Shown here piece by piece: positions 27,401 through 35,172 of a stretch of DNA of 52,279 bases. The notes beneath the pieces were generated by a model that was not told the DNA's origin, did no database searches, and saw only the letters and a list, made by a program, of their open reading frames with translations. This stretch comes from DATBHM01 sp036557505 (GTDB taxonomy: Bacteria; Actinomycetota; UBA4738; JACQTL01), in contig DATBHM010000298.1 of the NCBI GenBank assembly GCA_036557505.1, positions 1 through 52,279 on the forward strand, read 5' to 3'. The position numbers were made by a program, and so were the translations under genes. How positions within the stretch are numbered: position 1 is the stretch's first letter; each line of letters opens with the position of its first letter.

Positions 27401-27719
27401 ACACCGCCAGCACCGCGTCGCCCACGAACTTCTCGGTACGTCCCCGGAGCGACGTGAGCTCGCGCTCGACCATCTGGAAGAACGCGGCCATGACTTCGGA
27501 GAACCGCTCGGGGTCGAGCATCGCGGCCAGCTCGGTGGACCGGACCACGTCGGCGAACAGCACGGTGACGACCTTGCGCTCGGTGATGCCCGCCTGTCCG
27601 GCGACGGCCACGGCGAGCTCGCCCGTGTCGGCCTCGAGCGGGCCGACGGGCGCGCCGCACGTCGGGCAGAACCGGGCCCCCGCCGGCAGCGGGTTCCCAC
27701 ACCAGTCACACAGTTCCAC
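24486..27719 (-). CDS. Zinc-ribbon + class III nucleotidyl cyclase + AAA ATPase + TPR regulator
   Basis: A 1077-residue multidomain signalling protein. Residues 1-25 form a zinc ribbon (C4, C7, C18, C21). Residues ~48-190 form a class III cyclase with both metal Asp (FADVV, D57; VGDAVLAVFG, D101), substrate Lys97 and the N179/R183 pair in VNLAARLEQ, so the site looks intact. An ATPase domain follows (Walker A GEPGIGKS at 273-280, Walker B PVVIVFEDLH), then about 600 residues of TPR-like helices. It probably makes cAMP or cGMP and couples it to an ATPase scaffold. The single cNMP-binding protein at 22061 could be a receptor (inference). Confidence 0.9.
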   Translation of the reverse strand: MELCDWCGNPLPAGARFCPTCGAPVGPLEADTGELAVAVAGQAGITERKVVTVLFADVVRSTELAAMLDPERFSEVMAAFFQMVERELTSLRGRTEKFVGDAVLAVFGVPHAHEDDALRAVRAALFIRDRTARLGERLDLPVPLRVRVGINSGPVAAGPEATGWSGTSIRPLISGATVNLAARLEQAAEAGEILVGETTRQLVRHMVAFGEERDVAAKGFGGPVHGWPVKGLGPRSHRRTIPLVGRRGELGILEQTFDRVRASGHACLATVLGEPGIGKSRLVDEFLVQLPSDVRVLQGRSGEFEEDPAFAPIAEMLRRELGLDRDASDEEFRERLEDVVAGCCDASEVEQTAARLGIALGLTEPSREGRRYRAAELRAGFLSFLQGMVRSGGPVVIVFEDLHVARQGLLDVLDQLLEGARDLPVMVVAVARDSLLETRPTWGSHPDSVSLRLEPLPPDEAQELAHVAAESLDDATAARIASNTGGNPFFIVETTGMMLDEHAEHTQGAPHSHLLPPTVQAVVASRIDHLPDDARDLFRRASVFSMLSFLESELQLVGAAPDRAVLATLEEAELLVHDHDRPDEWRFRHELLRDVAYESLPKRERVRLHVGIVDRMEEAGTIERHPQGVAWHLEHAAAAALDLNPHDRSLAERAVDALAYAGDVARWRIESRTAIDLYDRALALAGDEDTWGGREARILSTRGEAMYWLGRFDDAAASLSRALEIGTDDVWTVAHASRFLGDIELNVRANPDRAAVLFDRALEAATELDDPWAEARALLMGAWVPYWRGEYETTRSMFERALDLARTNPEGDRWAQARALTSLTSVISPVGDEHEALGLAREALELGRAMRDPFTIAVAQQAVANSFRRMLDLDEAERYADQSYRTFHDLGARWEEASALSDRGTIRRLLGDLDGAEQDLRNAIRMSRELGERTMLTWTVDRLVLVLVMRGQFARARAELTDAVTSVDPDDPTFSDSFLASDVLLLLVEGDLGTARDRAQNLLDVVRADGRRNEIATTTWWVARLFGADEVGGEDVAEEARATLERAGWVQFVQEPELVLRALGREAEVDVVGRGSA

Positions 27720-27725
27720 GGGGTC

Positions 27726-27731
27726 AGCATA
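27726..27731 (-). promoter_or_regulatory. Leaderless-type -10 box for cyclase-ATPase gene
   Basis: On the minus strand TATGCT ends 6 bases before GTG 27719, with no Shine-Dalgarno between. Confidence 0.45.
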
Positions 27732-27761
27732 CGAAGCGCCGGTGACGCGGCCGAACCGCCG

Positions 27762-28136
27762 CTACCGGCCCACGTACTCGATCAGCTGGACGGTGTTGCC
27801 GTCGGGGTCGGTGAACGACCGGAACCGGGCGAACCCAGCCACCTCCCCGAGGTGGTCCCCGAAGCGCACGCCCTTCTCCTCAAGCGCCGAGACGGCCGTG
27901 TCGAGGTCGTCCACGCGGAACACGGCCGTGGCCCCGCCCATGGTCACGGGGTGCCCCTCGAGCACGCCGTGGAGCGCGAACTGCACCGGCCCCGCGTCGA
28001 ACAGCGCCCACTGGCTGCCGTCCTGGCGGAGCAGGCGGAGCCCGACGACGTCGCGGTAGAACGCCACCGCCCGGTCCATGTCGCGGGTCCAGTAGTAGAC
28101 GTGGTCGAGCTGCCGCGACGCTGCTTCGGGGGTCAC
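27762..28136 (-). CDS. VOC-superfamily (glyoxalase/dioxygenase-like) protein
   Basis: A 124-residue single VOC domain with two beta-alpha-beta-beta-beta repeats. The first repeat has LDHVYYWTRDMDRAVAFYRD, with His and the R-x-x-x-F-Y motif. The second has ATAVFRVDDLDTAVSALEEKG and FTDPDGNTVQLIEYV, with the metal Glu near the C-terminus. GTG 28136 gives a natural VOC start; a longer in-frame upstream extension is Arg-rich and probably untranslated. TAGAAC at 28144-28149 (minus strand) sits 7 bases upstream as a weak leaderless -10. The function within VOC is unknown. Confidence 0.85.
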   Translation of the reverse strand: MTPEAASRQLDHVYYWTRDMDRAVAFYRDVVGLRLLRQDGSQWALFDAGPVQFALHGVLEGHPVTMGGATAVFRVDDLDTAVSALEEKGVRFGDHLGEVAGFARFRSFTDPDGNTVQLIEYVGR

Positions 28137-28210
28137 GCCGTGTGTTCTAGCACGCGAGCGGGGACGGGACCACGGGCCGCGGCCCGTCCCCGCTGGTCGC
28201 GTCACGGTGG

Positions 28211-29494
28211 CTAGTGGATCGACGCCTTCGCGTAGCCCACGGTGATGTCCGTCCCCACCGGGATGTCCGGGTTGTCGTGGAGCACCCGCAGGTGGAGCTC
28301 CCGGACGATCACGAAGTTCGCCCCCCTGGTCACCTCGAACAGGGTGAGCTTCCCGAGGCCGGGGATGTCGATCACGGTGTTCGGGTCGGGCGAGCCGGAC
28401 TGCGACCGGCCCTGGACGGCCAGCCCGCCCAGGCGCGAGCCGCTCGTGTCGATCGTGATCCGGCCGTTGTTCCGCTCGATCTTCACGTCGGCCTTGACGA
28501 GGCCGGCGGTGATCTGCCCGGCTCCGAGGTCGACGTTCTGGACCTCCGAGGTGGTCTCACCCGACGTCACGAGCCTGCCGACCGTGCCCTGGGCGGTCGT
28601 GGTGACGGTGCCCGTCACGGCGGGCGCCGACGGGTGCCCGTCCGCGCCGCTCTGGGAGATCACCCGGCCCCCGGTCCCGGCACAGGGCAGGAACGTGATG
28701 AACGACGGACCGGACTCCACCGCCCCGGCGAGCTCGACGCTCGAGCCCCAGGCCCGGCCGCCGAGCGGACCGGCCGTCTGCCCGAGCCCGCTGAGCGCGT
28801 GGGCGACCAACAGGCGGGTGCCCACCGGGACGCCCTGGCTGTTCCGGTGCAGCACGTCGACCACCAGCATGTTGACCACCTGGCCCGCCGTGGCGCCGTG
28901 CACCGAGTCGGCGTGGGCGAACAGCGTGACCTTCCCGATGCCCGGCAGCGGGATGGTCCGGGTGGTGGGCGCCTGGTCGATCTTCCGGCCGTTGATCGTC
29001 AGGCCGGCGAACTTCGACCCCGCCGTGCTGAACGTGTACTCGCCGTGCTCCAGGGAGGTGGCGCTGACGGCCTTCATGGTGTCGGCCCGGATCACTCCGC
29101 CGAGCACCGACAGGCCCTGGACCGTGGAGGTCTCCTTCGCGGTCCGTCTCCCTCCGGCCGCGATCGACCGTGCCGTGTCCCAGACGTGGCCCGTGGCGAA
29201 CGCCTGCCGCGGCGCGTGGACGGCGCCGACCTCGTTGTGGACCGTCTTGCCGGCAACCGTGGTGCAGGACAGCGTCACGCGGGCGCTGCGACCGCTGTCC
29301 ACGGCCCGGTCCTGCTGCATCATCGAGCCCCAGGCGCCGCCCGAGTACACCAGCTTGGTGACGGGTCCCTCGCGGGCGCCGGATGCGCCGGCCCCCGACG
29401 CCGCCGCGGCGGGCATGCCCACCGCGAGCAGCAGGGTGAACGTGGCCATCACGGCGATCCGGGATCGCCGCGATGACGTCGTGGCAACGGACAT
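28211..29494 (-). CDS. Secreted duplicated-domain protein (resembles choice-of-anchor P type)
   Basis: A 427-residue exported protein. The signal peptide is IAVMATFTLLLAVGMPAAAA. The mature part consists of two homologous copies (about 45-220 and 225-427). Both have GGAWGS / GGRAWGSSVEL near the start, a STVQGLSVLGGVIRAD / VDLGAGQITAGLVKAD centre, the SKFAGLTINGRKID / SRLGGLAVQGRSQ turn, then PLPGIGKVTLF / DIPGLGKLTLFEV, and GVPVGTRLLVAHA / DIPVGTDITVGYA at the end. This resembles actinobacterial 'choice-of-anchor P' secreted proteins. I see no C-terminal LPXTG or membrane anchor, so it may be released or envelope-bound non-covalently. GGAGGT at 29503-29508 supports ATG 29494. Confidence 0.65.
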   Translation of the reverse strand: MSVATTSSRRSRIAVMATFTLLLAVGMPAAAASGAGASGAREGPVTKLVYSGGAWGSMMQQDRAVDSGRSARVTLSCTTVAGKTVHNEVGAVHAPRQAFATGHVWDTARSIAAGGRRTAKETSTVQGLSVLGGVIRADTMKAVSATSLEHGEYTFSTAGSKFAGLTINGRKIDQAPTTRTIPLPGIGKVTLFAHADSVHGATAGQVVNMLVVDVLHRNSQGVPVGTRLLVAHALSGLGQTAGPLGGRAWGSSVELAGAVESGPSFITFLPCAGTGGRVISQSGADGHPSAPAVTGTVTTTAQGTVGRLVTSGETTSEVQNVDLGAGQITAGLVKADVKIERNNGRITIDTSGSRLGGLAVQGRSQSGSPDPNTVIDIPGLGKLTLFEVTRGANFVIVRELHLRVLHDNPDIPVGTDITVGYAKASIH

Positions 29495-29604
29495 GATCGG
29501 GCACCTCCGATATGCGGGCTGGTCGGGTCGATCCCCCTCGGCGCGTCCGCTGCGGGCCCCCCGCACATCAAGGCCCTCGCGGGTCGCGCACCTCGGATCT
29601 CGCG

Positions 29605-29623
29605 GGCCGCCGGTCCGGCGGCC
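29605..29623. repeat. 9-bp perfect inverted repeat
   Basis: GGCCGCCGG, one T, then CCGGCGGCC. It lies in the 244-base gap after the GNAT stop and before the secreted duplicated-domain gene. It could be a terminator hairpin lacking a T-tract or an operator; such GC palindromes also arise by chance in DNA this GC-rich. The rest of the gap (29495-29738) shows no gene. Confidence 0.35.
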
Positions 29624-29738
29624 GTCCGCGTGGCACGATCGATTCCCCGGCCCCGCCGGTCGGAAACCGCTGACCAGCGGAAATGGGCCGACCGGGCCCG
29701 TCGCCGGCGCCGCGGCGGATGGGGTCGGGGGCCGCCGA

Positions 29739-30350
29739 TCAGCCGTCCGGCAGGCCGATCCCCGGGTATCGAGCGTCGGGCGGAGGGAGCATGTGAGAGG
29801 CGACGGCCCGGAACACCCGGCCGGTCGGGGTGTCCGGCAGGTCGGCGGGATCCTCGGGGAGGGGAACGTCCACCCGGAGCATGGAGCCGTCGTGGTGCAT
29901 GGACGCTCCGAGGCCGGTGAACAGCTCCTGCACGGCGTCGTTCTCCTCGAGCACGTAGGCGCGGAACGCGCGGATGCCGTGCGCGACGGCCGACAGGCCC
30001 AGCACGCCCAGCAGGATCGAACCCAGGCCCAGCCCCTGGTGGGAGTCGACGACCGTCACGGCCGCCTCGGCGACCGTCGGCTCGTCGGGCAGGCGGACGT
30101 ACCGGGCCACACCCAGTCCCGGCCGGCCCGGCACGGACGGGTCGACTGCGACCCACGCCATGTGGTCGTCGTAGTCGATCTCGGTCAGGGAACGGACCTG
30201 CTCGTCGGTGAGGTGCCGCACCGGTGTCCCGAACCGGCGGTACCGCGACGTCTCCGACAGCCGGGCGAACGCCTCGACCAGACGCTCCTTGTCGTCGGGG
30301 AGGATCGGCCGGACCACCACGTCCGCGCCGTTCCGCAGGGTGAACCACAT
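29739..30350 (-). CDS. GNAT-family N-acetyltransferase
   Basis: A 203-residue acetyltransferase. It starts with VVVRPILPDDKERLVEAFAR and contains the acetyl-CoA pyrophosphate loop in VVDSHQGLGLGSILLGVL (Q-G-x-G-x-G). The later helix VLEENDAVQELFTGLG is the normal GNAT motif B region. The N-terminal RYRRFGTPVRHLTDEQV resembles the GNAT domains of Pat-type protein acetyltransferases, which acetylate acyl-CoA synthetases. No cNMP domain is attached. The substrate is unknown. Its stop is 244 bases upstream of the secreted protein gene. Confidence 0.88.
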   Translation of the reverse strand: MWFTLRNGADVVVRPILPDDKERLVEAFARLSETSRYRRFGTPVRHLTDEQVRSLTEIDYDDHMAWVAVDPSVPGRPGLGVARYVRLPDEPTVAEAAVTVVDSHQGLGLGSILLGVLGLSAVAHGIRAFRAYVLEENDAVQELFTGLGASMHHDGSMLRVDVPLPEDPADLPDTPTGRVFRAVASHMLPPPDARYPGIGLPDG

Positions 30351-30384
30351 CGGGCCGCCGGTGCGCCTCCCCTCCCGAGTGACG

Positions 30385-31017
30385 TTAGCCGCTCCCGAGC
30401 AGTCTGGCCTTCTGCGCCTGGAACTCCTCCTCGGTGATCGCGCCGCGGTCGCGAAGGTCGGCCAGCCGCTGGAGCTCCTGGGTCATCGACGGCGCGGCCT
30501 CCTGGCGGACGCCCCCCTGCATGCGCATCGTGAAGGACTCGGCGTGCTCGTAGATGACCTTCTGCGTCCGCTCCGGGTGGCGGATGTCGCTGAACGTGTT
30601 GGTGCCCTGCTCGCCGGCCGACTCGAGGATGATGTCGCCGGCCCCGATCATCCGCTCGAAGACCCCCTGGTGGAACCGGACGTTCTGGATGCGGTCGAGC
30701 GGGATCTCCATCGACGTCTTGGAGATGAGGCCCTGTCGGTGGATGACGCGTTCGTTCGTCACCACGAAGTGCGCGGTCCCCCACTTGATCACCTGCCGCA
30801 GGCAGTACCACAGCAGGATCACCGTGCCCACGAGCAACCCCCCGTAGAACAGCGTCTGGTGGACCACCTTGTTGTGGGGAAGGTTCGTGAACAGGAACCC
30901 CCAGGCGACCACCACCAGGATGGCCACCACGATCGGGCCGACCAGCGCGATCCAGTGCGGGCGAAGGTCGAGGATGATCTCCTCGTCGGTCGTGAGCAGT
31001 CGCTTCGGGAATGCCAT
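30385..31017 (-). CDS. Membrane PH-domain protein with C-terminal SHOCT
   Basis: A 210-residue protein. Two membrane helices (WIALVGPIVVAILVVVAWGF and LFYGGLLVGTVILLWYCL) precede a bacterial PH domain (bPH2/DUF304) reading HFVVTNERVIHRQGLISK, then MEIPLDRIQNVRFHQGVFER and GDIILESAGEQGT. The final 30 residues (LQRLADLRDRGAITEEEFQA...) are a SHOCT helix pair, often found at the ends of such proteins. The role of bPH2 membrane proteins is unclear; some are envelope-stress linked. Confidence 0.85.
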   Translation of the reverse strand: MAFPKRLLTTDEEIILDLRPHWIALVGPIVVAILVVVAWGFLFTNLPHNKVVHQTLFYGGLLVGTVILLWYCLRQVIKWGTAHFVVTNERVIHRQGLISKTSMEIPLDRIQNVRFHQGVFERMIGAGDIILESAGEQGTNTFSDIRHPERTQKVIYEHAESFTMRMQGGVRQEAAPSMTQELQRLADLRDRGAITEEEFQAQKARLLGSG

Positions 31018-31024
31018 GGCGCGG

Positions 31025-31030
31025 ACGGTA
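31025..31030 (-). promoter_or_regulatory. Leaderless-type -10 box for the PH-domain gene
   Basis: On the minus strand TACCGT ends 7 bases before ATG 31017, with no Shine-Dalgarno between. Confidence 0.4.
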
Positions 31031-31058
31031 GCGCGGTCCGGTGGCCCGGGCAAGGCGT

Positions 31059-31817
31059 TCAGCGCAGGTGCCGGACCTCGCCGAACCCCACCGTCGACCG
31101 GCCCTCCGGCGTGTCCATAAGAAGCGCGCCCGCCTCGTCGACGTCGACCGCCGTGCCCTCCACGGACCGGCCGTCGGTGGTGGTCGCCCGCACGCGCCGG
31201 CCGATGGTCGCGCACAGCGGCCGGTATCGCGCGAGCGTCCGGTCGCCGAACGTCCCGGGGTCGAGGGGCTCGCCCATCCCGCCGAGGAACCCCGCGAGCA
31301 GCGGTTCCGCATCGACGCCTCCGAGACCGGCCGCGCCCTCGACGCCGGGCGGCGGCCCGCCGAGGTTGAGACCGACGCCCACCACGACGTGCTCGACGTG
31401 GCCGCCCGCCACCGCGGCCTCGGCGAGGATCCCCCCGACCTTGGCGTCGGCGCGGAGGAGGTCGTTCGGCCACTTGCACACGACGTCCTCCACACCGGCG
31501 GCCCGGCAGGCGAGGGCCATCGCGGCCCCCGCCAGCAGCGTGAGCAGCACCGCGCGGTCGGGCGGCAGCGCCGGCCGGAGCACCACCGAGCACAGCAGCG
31601 ACTCGCCGGGCGCGGACTCCCACGTACGACCCAGCCGTCCCCGGCCGGAGAGCTGGTGCCCGGCCGCCACCAGCGTCCACTCCGGCGCGCCGGCGTGGGC
31701 CATCGCCAGGGCGGTGGCATTGGTCGAATCCGTGATCTCGTCGTACCGCACGCTCGCGTCGGGGAGGCCTGCGGACCGCAGGGCCCGGCGGAGTGCATCG
31801 GAGCTCAGCCCGGTCAT
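31059..31817 (-). CDS. birA: Biotin--[acetyl-CoA-carboxylase] ligase
   Basis: A 252-residue biotin protein ligase without the N-terminal DNA-binding HTH. It attaches biotin to the BCCP domain, here most plausibly that of the divergent carboxylase 47 bases away. Signatures are the biotin-adenylate loop SGRGRLGRTWES, VCKWPNDLLRADAKVGGIL (K-W-P-N-D) and VVVGVGLNLGGPP. Residues near the C-terminus (GRRVRATTTDGRSVEGTA) form the small SH3-like domain. Lack of the HTH means it should not act as a repressor. Confidence 0.95.
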   Translation of the reverse strand: MTGLSSDALRRALRSAGLPDASVRYDEITDSTNATALAMAHAGAPEWTLVAAGHQLSGRGRLGRTWESAPGESLLCSVVLRPALPPDRAVLLTLLAGAAMALACRAAGVEDVVCKWPNDLLRADAKVGGILAEAAVAGGHVEHVVVGVGLNLGGPPPGVEGAAGLGGVDAEPLLAGFLGGMGEPLDPGTFGDRTLARYRPLCATIGRRVRATTTDGRSVEGTAVDVDEAGALLMDTPEGRSTVGFGEVRHLR

Positions 31818-31849
31818 CGCGGCCGATTCTCGCAGGGGGGCCGGGCCGG

Positions 31850-31855
31850 TAGGCT
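31850..31855 (+). promoter_or_regulatory. Leaderless-type -10 box for carboxylase alpha gene
   Basis: TAGGCT ends 9 bases before GTG 31865. The 47-base divergent gap also has to hold the biotin ligase promoter. Confidence 0.5.
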
Positions 31856-31864
31856 TGCCCGGTC

Positions 31865-33613
31865 GTGAGCGAGCCGCGGGTCCTCGTCGCCAACCGGGGT
31901 GAGATCGCCGTGCGCGTCATGCGCACGTGCCGGGAGATGGGCATCCCGACGATTGCGGTGTATTCGGAGGCGGATCGATCGGCGCTGCACGTCGACATGG
32001 CCGACGAGGCATACGCGATCGGTCCGGCCACACCGTCGCAGTCGTACCTGGACGTCGGGAACATCCTGGAGGTCGCCGCCAAGGCCCGGGCAACGCTGGT
32101 GCACCCCGGATACGGGTTCCTGTCCGAGAACGCGGACTTCGCCCGTTCGGTCAAGGAAGCCGGACTCACGTTCGTCGGGCCGCCGCCCGAGGCCATGACG
32201 ATGATGGGCGACAAGTCGGCCGCCCGCCGCGCGGCCGAGCGCATCGGCGTTCCCATCGTCCCCGGCACCCCGGACCCCGTCGACGTCGGGCAGGGCAGGA
32301 AGGAGGCCGAACGGATCGGGTTCCCGCTCGCGGTGAAGGCGGCGTTCGGCGGCGGCGGCAAGGGCATGCGGGTCGTCCAGGACCCCGCCGAGGTCGGCGA
32401 CGCCCTGGAGCGAGCGGCCCGGGAGGCCGGCGCGTACTTCGGGCGGCCGGAGGTGTACCTCGAGCGGTACATCGAGGTCGCCCACCATGTCGAGGCCCAG
32501 ATCCTCGCGGACGCGCACGGCAACGTGTCGTTCCTGGGTGAACGCGACTGCTCGCTGCAGCGCAGGTATCAGAAGCTCGTGGAGGAGACGCCTTCGCCGG
32601 TGGTCGACGAGGAGCTCCGGGGCCGCATCGCCGAGGCCGCCCTGGCCATCGCCAAGGAGGCCGGCTACGTCAACGCCGGCACCGTGGAGTTCCTCGTCGA
32701 ACGGGACGGGTCCTTCTACTTCATGGAGGTGAACGCCCGCCTCCAGGTCGAGCACCCGGTCACCGAGATGGTCACCGGCCTCGACCTGGTCGCGCTGCAG
32801 ATCGCCGTGGCCCTCGGCGAGAAGGTCGAGGTGTCGCCCCGGCCGCGGGGGCATTCGATCGAGTGCCGTCTGAACGCCGAGGACCCGTACCACGACTTCC
32901 TCCCCGGGCCGGGGCTCATCACGGGGTTCCGGACGCCGGGCGGCGCGTTCGTCCGGACCGACGCCGGGTTCGCCCAGGGCAAGGAGATCCCCCGCGACTA
33001 CGACTCGCTGTTCGCGAAGCTGGTCGTGTGGGGCGAGGACCGCGAGCGGGCCCGGCGGCGCATGCTGCGGGCGCTGGGCGAGTTCGGCGTCGAGGGCGTT
33101 CCGACCACGATCCCCTTCCACCGGTGGGTCCTGGACACCGAGGAGTTCCGGACGGGAACCCACCACACGCGGTTCGTCGAGGGTGCGCTCGCGGCGACGA
33201 CGCTGCCCGAGTTCGAACGCCCCGACCTCGGGACCGGGGCGGTCGCCGCTGGCGGCGAGCCCATCGTCACGACCGTGGTCGTGGAGGTCGAGGGCAGACG
33301 GATCCCGGTTCGGATCCACGACGAGGCGAAGAAGAGCGCGCCGAGGGCCCCGTCCACCGGCGGCGGTGGAGGCCATCATGCGGGCGGCGACGCGATCTCC
33401 GCGCCCATGCAGGGCACGATCCTTCAGGTCCTGGTCGAGGAGGGCGACACCGTGGAGGCCGGACAGGCCGTGTGCATCCTCGAGGCCATGAAGATGGAGA
33501 ACCACATCCAGTCCGCCCGGGCCGGGGTCGTCGCCGAGGTCCTGGTGAAGCCGGGCGAGGTGGTCGACACCAACCAGACGCTGGTGGTCGTGGAGGGCGG
33601 CGGGGAGTCGTAG
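31865..33613 (+). CDS. Acyl-CoA carboxylase biotin carboxylase/BCCP subunit (alpha)
   Basis: 582 residues. The biotin carboxylase domain starts RVLVANRGEIAVRVMRTCRE, with the ATP-grasp loop AAFGGGGKGMRVV, then FLGERDCSLQRRYQKLVEE and MEVNARLQVEHPVTEMVTG. The C-terminal ~75 residues are a BCCP domain with the biotinylation site EAMKMENHI; a Gly/His-rich linker precedes it. It carboxylates biotin and pairs with the carboxyltransferase (candidate at 2-1213). Starts at GTG 31865 in a leaderless-looking promoter divergent from biotin ligase. Length and fusion match actinobacterial AccA/PccA proteins. Confidence 0.96.
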   Translation: MSEPRVLVANRGEIAVRVMRTCREMGIPTIAVYSEADRSALHVDMADEAYAIGPATPSQSYLDVGNILEVAAKARATLVHPGYGFLSENADFARSVKEAGLTFVGPPPEAMTMMGDKSAARRAAERIGVPIVPGTPDPVDVGQGRKEAERIGFPLAVKAAFGGGGKGMRVVQDPAEVGDALERAAREAGAYFGRPEVYLERYIEVAHHVEAQILADAHGNVSFLGERDCSLQRRYQKLVEETPSPVVDEELRGRIAEAALAIAKEAGYVNAGTVEFLVERDGSFYFMEVNARLQVEHPVTEMVTGLDLVALQIAVALGEKVEVSPRPRGHSIECRLNAEDPYHDFLPGPGLITGFRTPGGAFVRTDAGFAQGKEIPRDYDSLFAKLVVWGEDRERARRRMLRALGEFGVEGVPTTIPFHRWVLDTEEFRTGTHHTRFVEGALAATTLPEFERPDLGTGAVAAGGEPIVTTVVVEVEGRRIPVRIHDEAKKSAPRAPSTGGGGGHHAGGDAISAPMQGTILQVLVEEGDTVEAGQAVCILEAMKMENHIQSARAGVVAEVLVKPGEVVDTNQTLVVVEGGGES

Positions 33614-33614
33614 G

Positions 33615-33636
33615 CCGGTCTCTTGACCGCGACCGG
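33615..33636. repeat. Weak hairpin between carboxylase and VgrG genes
   Basis: CCGGTC, a 10-base loop, then GACCGG, directly after the carboxylase stop. It may be a weak terminator separating the two genes; there is no T-tract. Confidence 0.3.
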
Positions 33637-33690
33637 TCCACAGGCCACCATGCGCGGTGAGCAGCCCAAGCGAAGCCCGGAGGGATTCGC

Positions 33691-35169
33691 ATGCCCTCAC
33701 CACTGACGCTCACCACCCCGCTCGGTTCCGACGTGTTCTTCGTCCAGGGGTTCACCGGATCGGAGGGGATCTCCCGGCCGTTCGCGTTCGACCTCGACCT
33801 GCGGGCGCTCAACTCCGCCCAGGTCGCATTCGAGAAGCTGCTCGGGCAGCCCATGACCCTGTCGATGGCCATGCCCGGCGGCGGGACGCGGTTCTTCTCG
33901 GGAGTCTGCAGCCGGTTCTCCCAGGGCCGGCGGGACGCGACCCTCACCTCGTACCGGGCCCGGCTCGTTCCGCGGCTGTCGGTTGCGTCGCTGCTCGCGA
34001 ACAGCCGGATCTTCCAGCAACAGACCACCCCGGAGATCCTGAGGAACATGTTCCCGGCGGCACTCGGGACGCCGCCCGACGTCACGTTCCAGCTGAAGGC
34101 CACGTATCGGGCCAGGAACTACTGCGTGCAGTATCGGGAAAGCGACTTCGACTTCGCCAGCCGACTGATGGAGGAGGAGGGGATCTTCTACTTCTTCCGC
34201 CACGATCGGTCCGGCCACCACCTCGTGCTCGGCGACTCGCCGGACTTTCCGACGGTCCCCGGCCCGAGCCCGGTCGCCTTCTCGCCCACGCCCCCCACGC
34301 ACCCCGACACCGCGACCGTGTTCGACTGGGAGACGGCCCAGGAGCTCCGCTCGGGCCGGGTCACGTTGCGGGACCACCACTTCGAACTCCCGGACGAGAC
34401 CCTCGAGGTGCACGCCGCGACGCAGGATGCCGTCCGCGTGGGGACGGTCGTGCACCATCTGAGCGTCGGCGGCAACGACAAGCTCGAGCTGTACGACTAC
34501 CCCGGCGGATACGCGAAGCGGTTCGACGGGATTACTCCAGGTGGAGGTGAGGACCCGAGCCGGCTCCAGCTGATCGCGCCGCAGGGTTCGGCCACCGGCG
34601 CGATCCGGATCGGAGAGGAGGCCGCGCAGGCCATCGCGGTCGAGGGCTCCTCGACGTGCCGCCAGTTCACCGGCGGACACCAGTTCACGCTGAAGGGCCA
34701 CTTCGCCGGGAACGGCAAGTACTACATCGTCGGCGTGACGCATCGCGCGTCGGTCGCCGGTGATCCCAGGCGCGCGACGCAGTCCTCCGTCGACTACCAC
34801 AACACGTTCTCGGCCGGCCCGGTCGCGCTCCCCTTCCGCCCCGCGCGCTCGACGCCGCGGCCGGTCGTGCAGGGCACGCAGACCGCCGTCGTCGTGGGGC
34901 CGGCCGGCGGGGAGGTGTTCACCGACGAGTACGGACGGGTGAAGGTGCAGTTCTTCTGGGATCGGGAGGGGAAGAAGGACCAGAACAGCTCGTGCTGGAT
35001 CAGGGTCGGCGCCCTCCACGCCGGGCAGGAGAACGGCTTCGTCACGACGCCGCGGATCGGCGACGAGGTCATCGTGAGCTTCCTGGAGGGCGACCCCGAC
35101 CAGCCAATCATCGTGGGCAGCGTCTACAACGCCGATCGCCGCCCGCCGCCGCCCGGGACGGGGGACTGA
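33691..35169 (+). CDS. vgrG: T6SS-type VgrG spike protein lacking the needle
   Basis: A 492-residue protein. The N-terminal gp27-like part has VQGFTGSEGISRPFAFDLDL, the CVQYRESDFDFASRLMEEEG and FYFFRHDRSGHHLVLGDS segments. The C-terminal OB-fold (about 395-485) has EVFTDEYGRVKVQFFWDREG, NSSCWIRVGALHAGQENGF and PRIGDEVIVSFLEGDPDQ. These match type VI secretion VgrG, not eCIS spikes. Ordinary VgrG continues into a beta-helix needle; here the protein stops at YNADRRPPPPGTGD, just after the OB-fold. No other T6SS gene is in the window. GGAGGG at 33679-33684 supports ATG 33691. It is coupled to the next gene (3-base gap). Confidence 0.9.
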   Translation: MPSPLTLTTPLGSDVFFVQGFTGSEGISRPFAFDLDLRALNSAQVAFEKLLGQPMTLSMAMPGGGTRFFSGVCSRFSQGRRDATLTSYRARLVPRLSVASLLANSRIFQQQTTPEILRNMFPAALGTPPDVTFQLKATYRARNYCVQYRESDFDFASRLMEEEGIFYFFRHDRSGHHLVLGDSPDFPTVPGPSPVAFSPTPPTHPDTATVFDWETAQELRSGRVTLRDHHFELPDETLEVHAATQDAVRVGTVVHHLSVGGNDKLELYDYPGGYAKRFDGITPGGGEDPSRLQLIAPQGSATGAIRIGEEAAQAIAVEGSSTCRQFTGGHQFTLKGHFAGNGKYYIVGVTHRASVAGDPRRATQSSVDYHNTFSAGPVALPFRPARSTPRPVVQGTQTAVVVGPAGGEVFTDEYGRVKVQFFWDREGKKDQNSSCWIRVGALHAGQENGFVTTPRIGDEVIVSFLEGDPDQPIIVGSVYNADRRPPPPGTGD

Positions 35170-35172
35170 TCG

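Noticed and set aside
24459..28214. A 1251-codon open frame antisense to the cyclase-ATPase gene
   Set aside because: It is the expected mirror of a GC-rich coding frame; the minus-strand protein has intact, ordered domains and this one has none.
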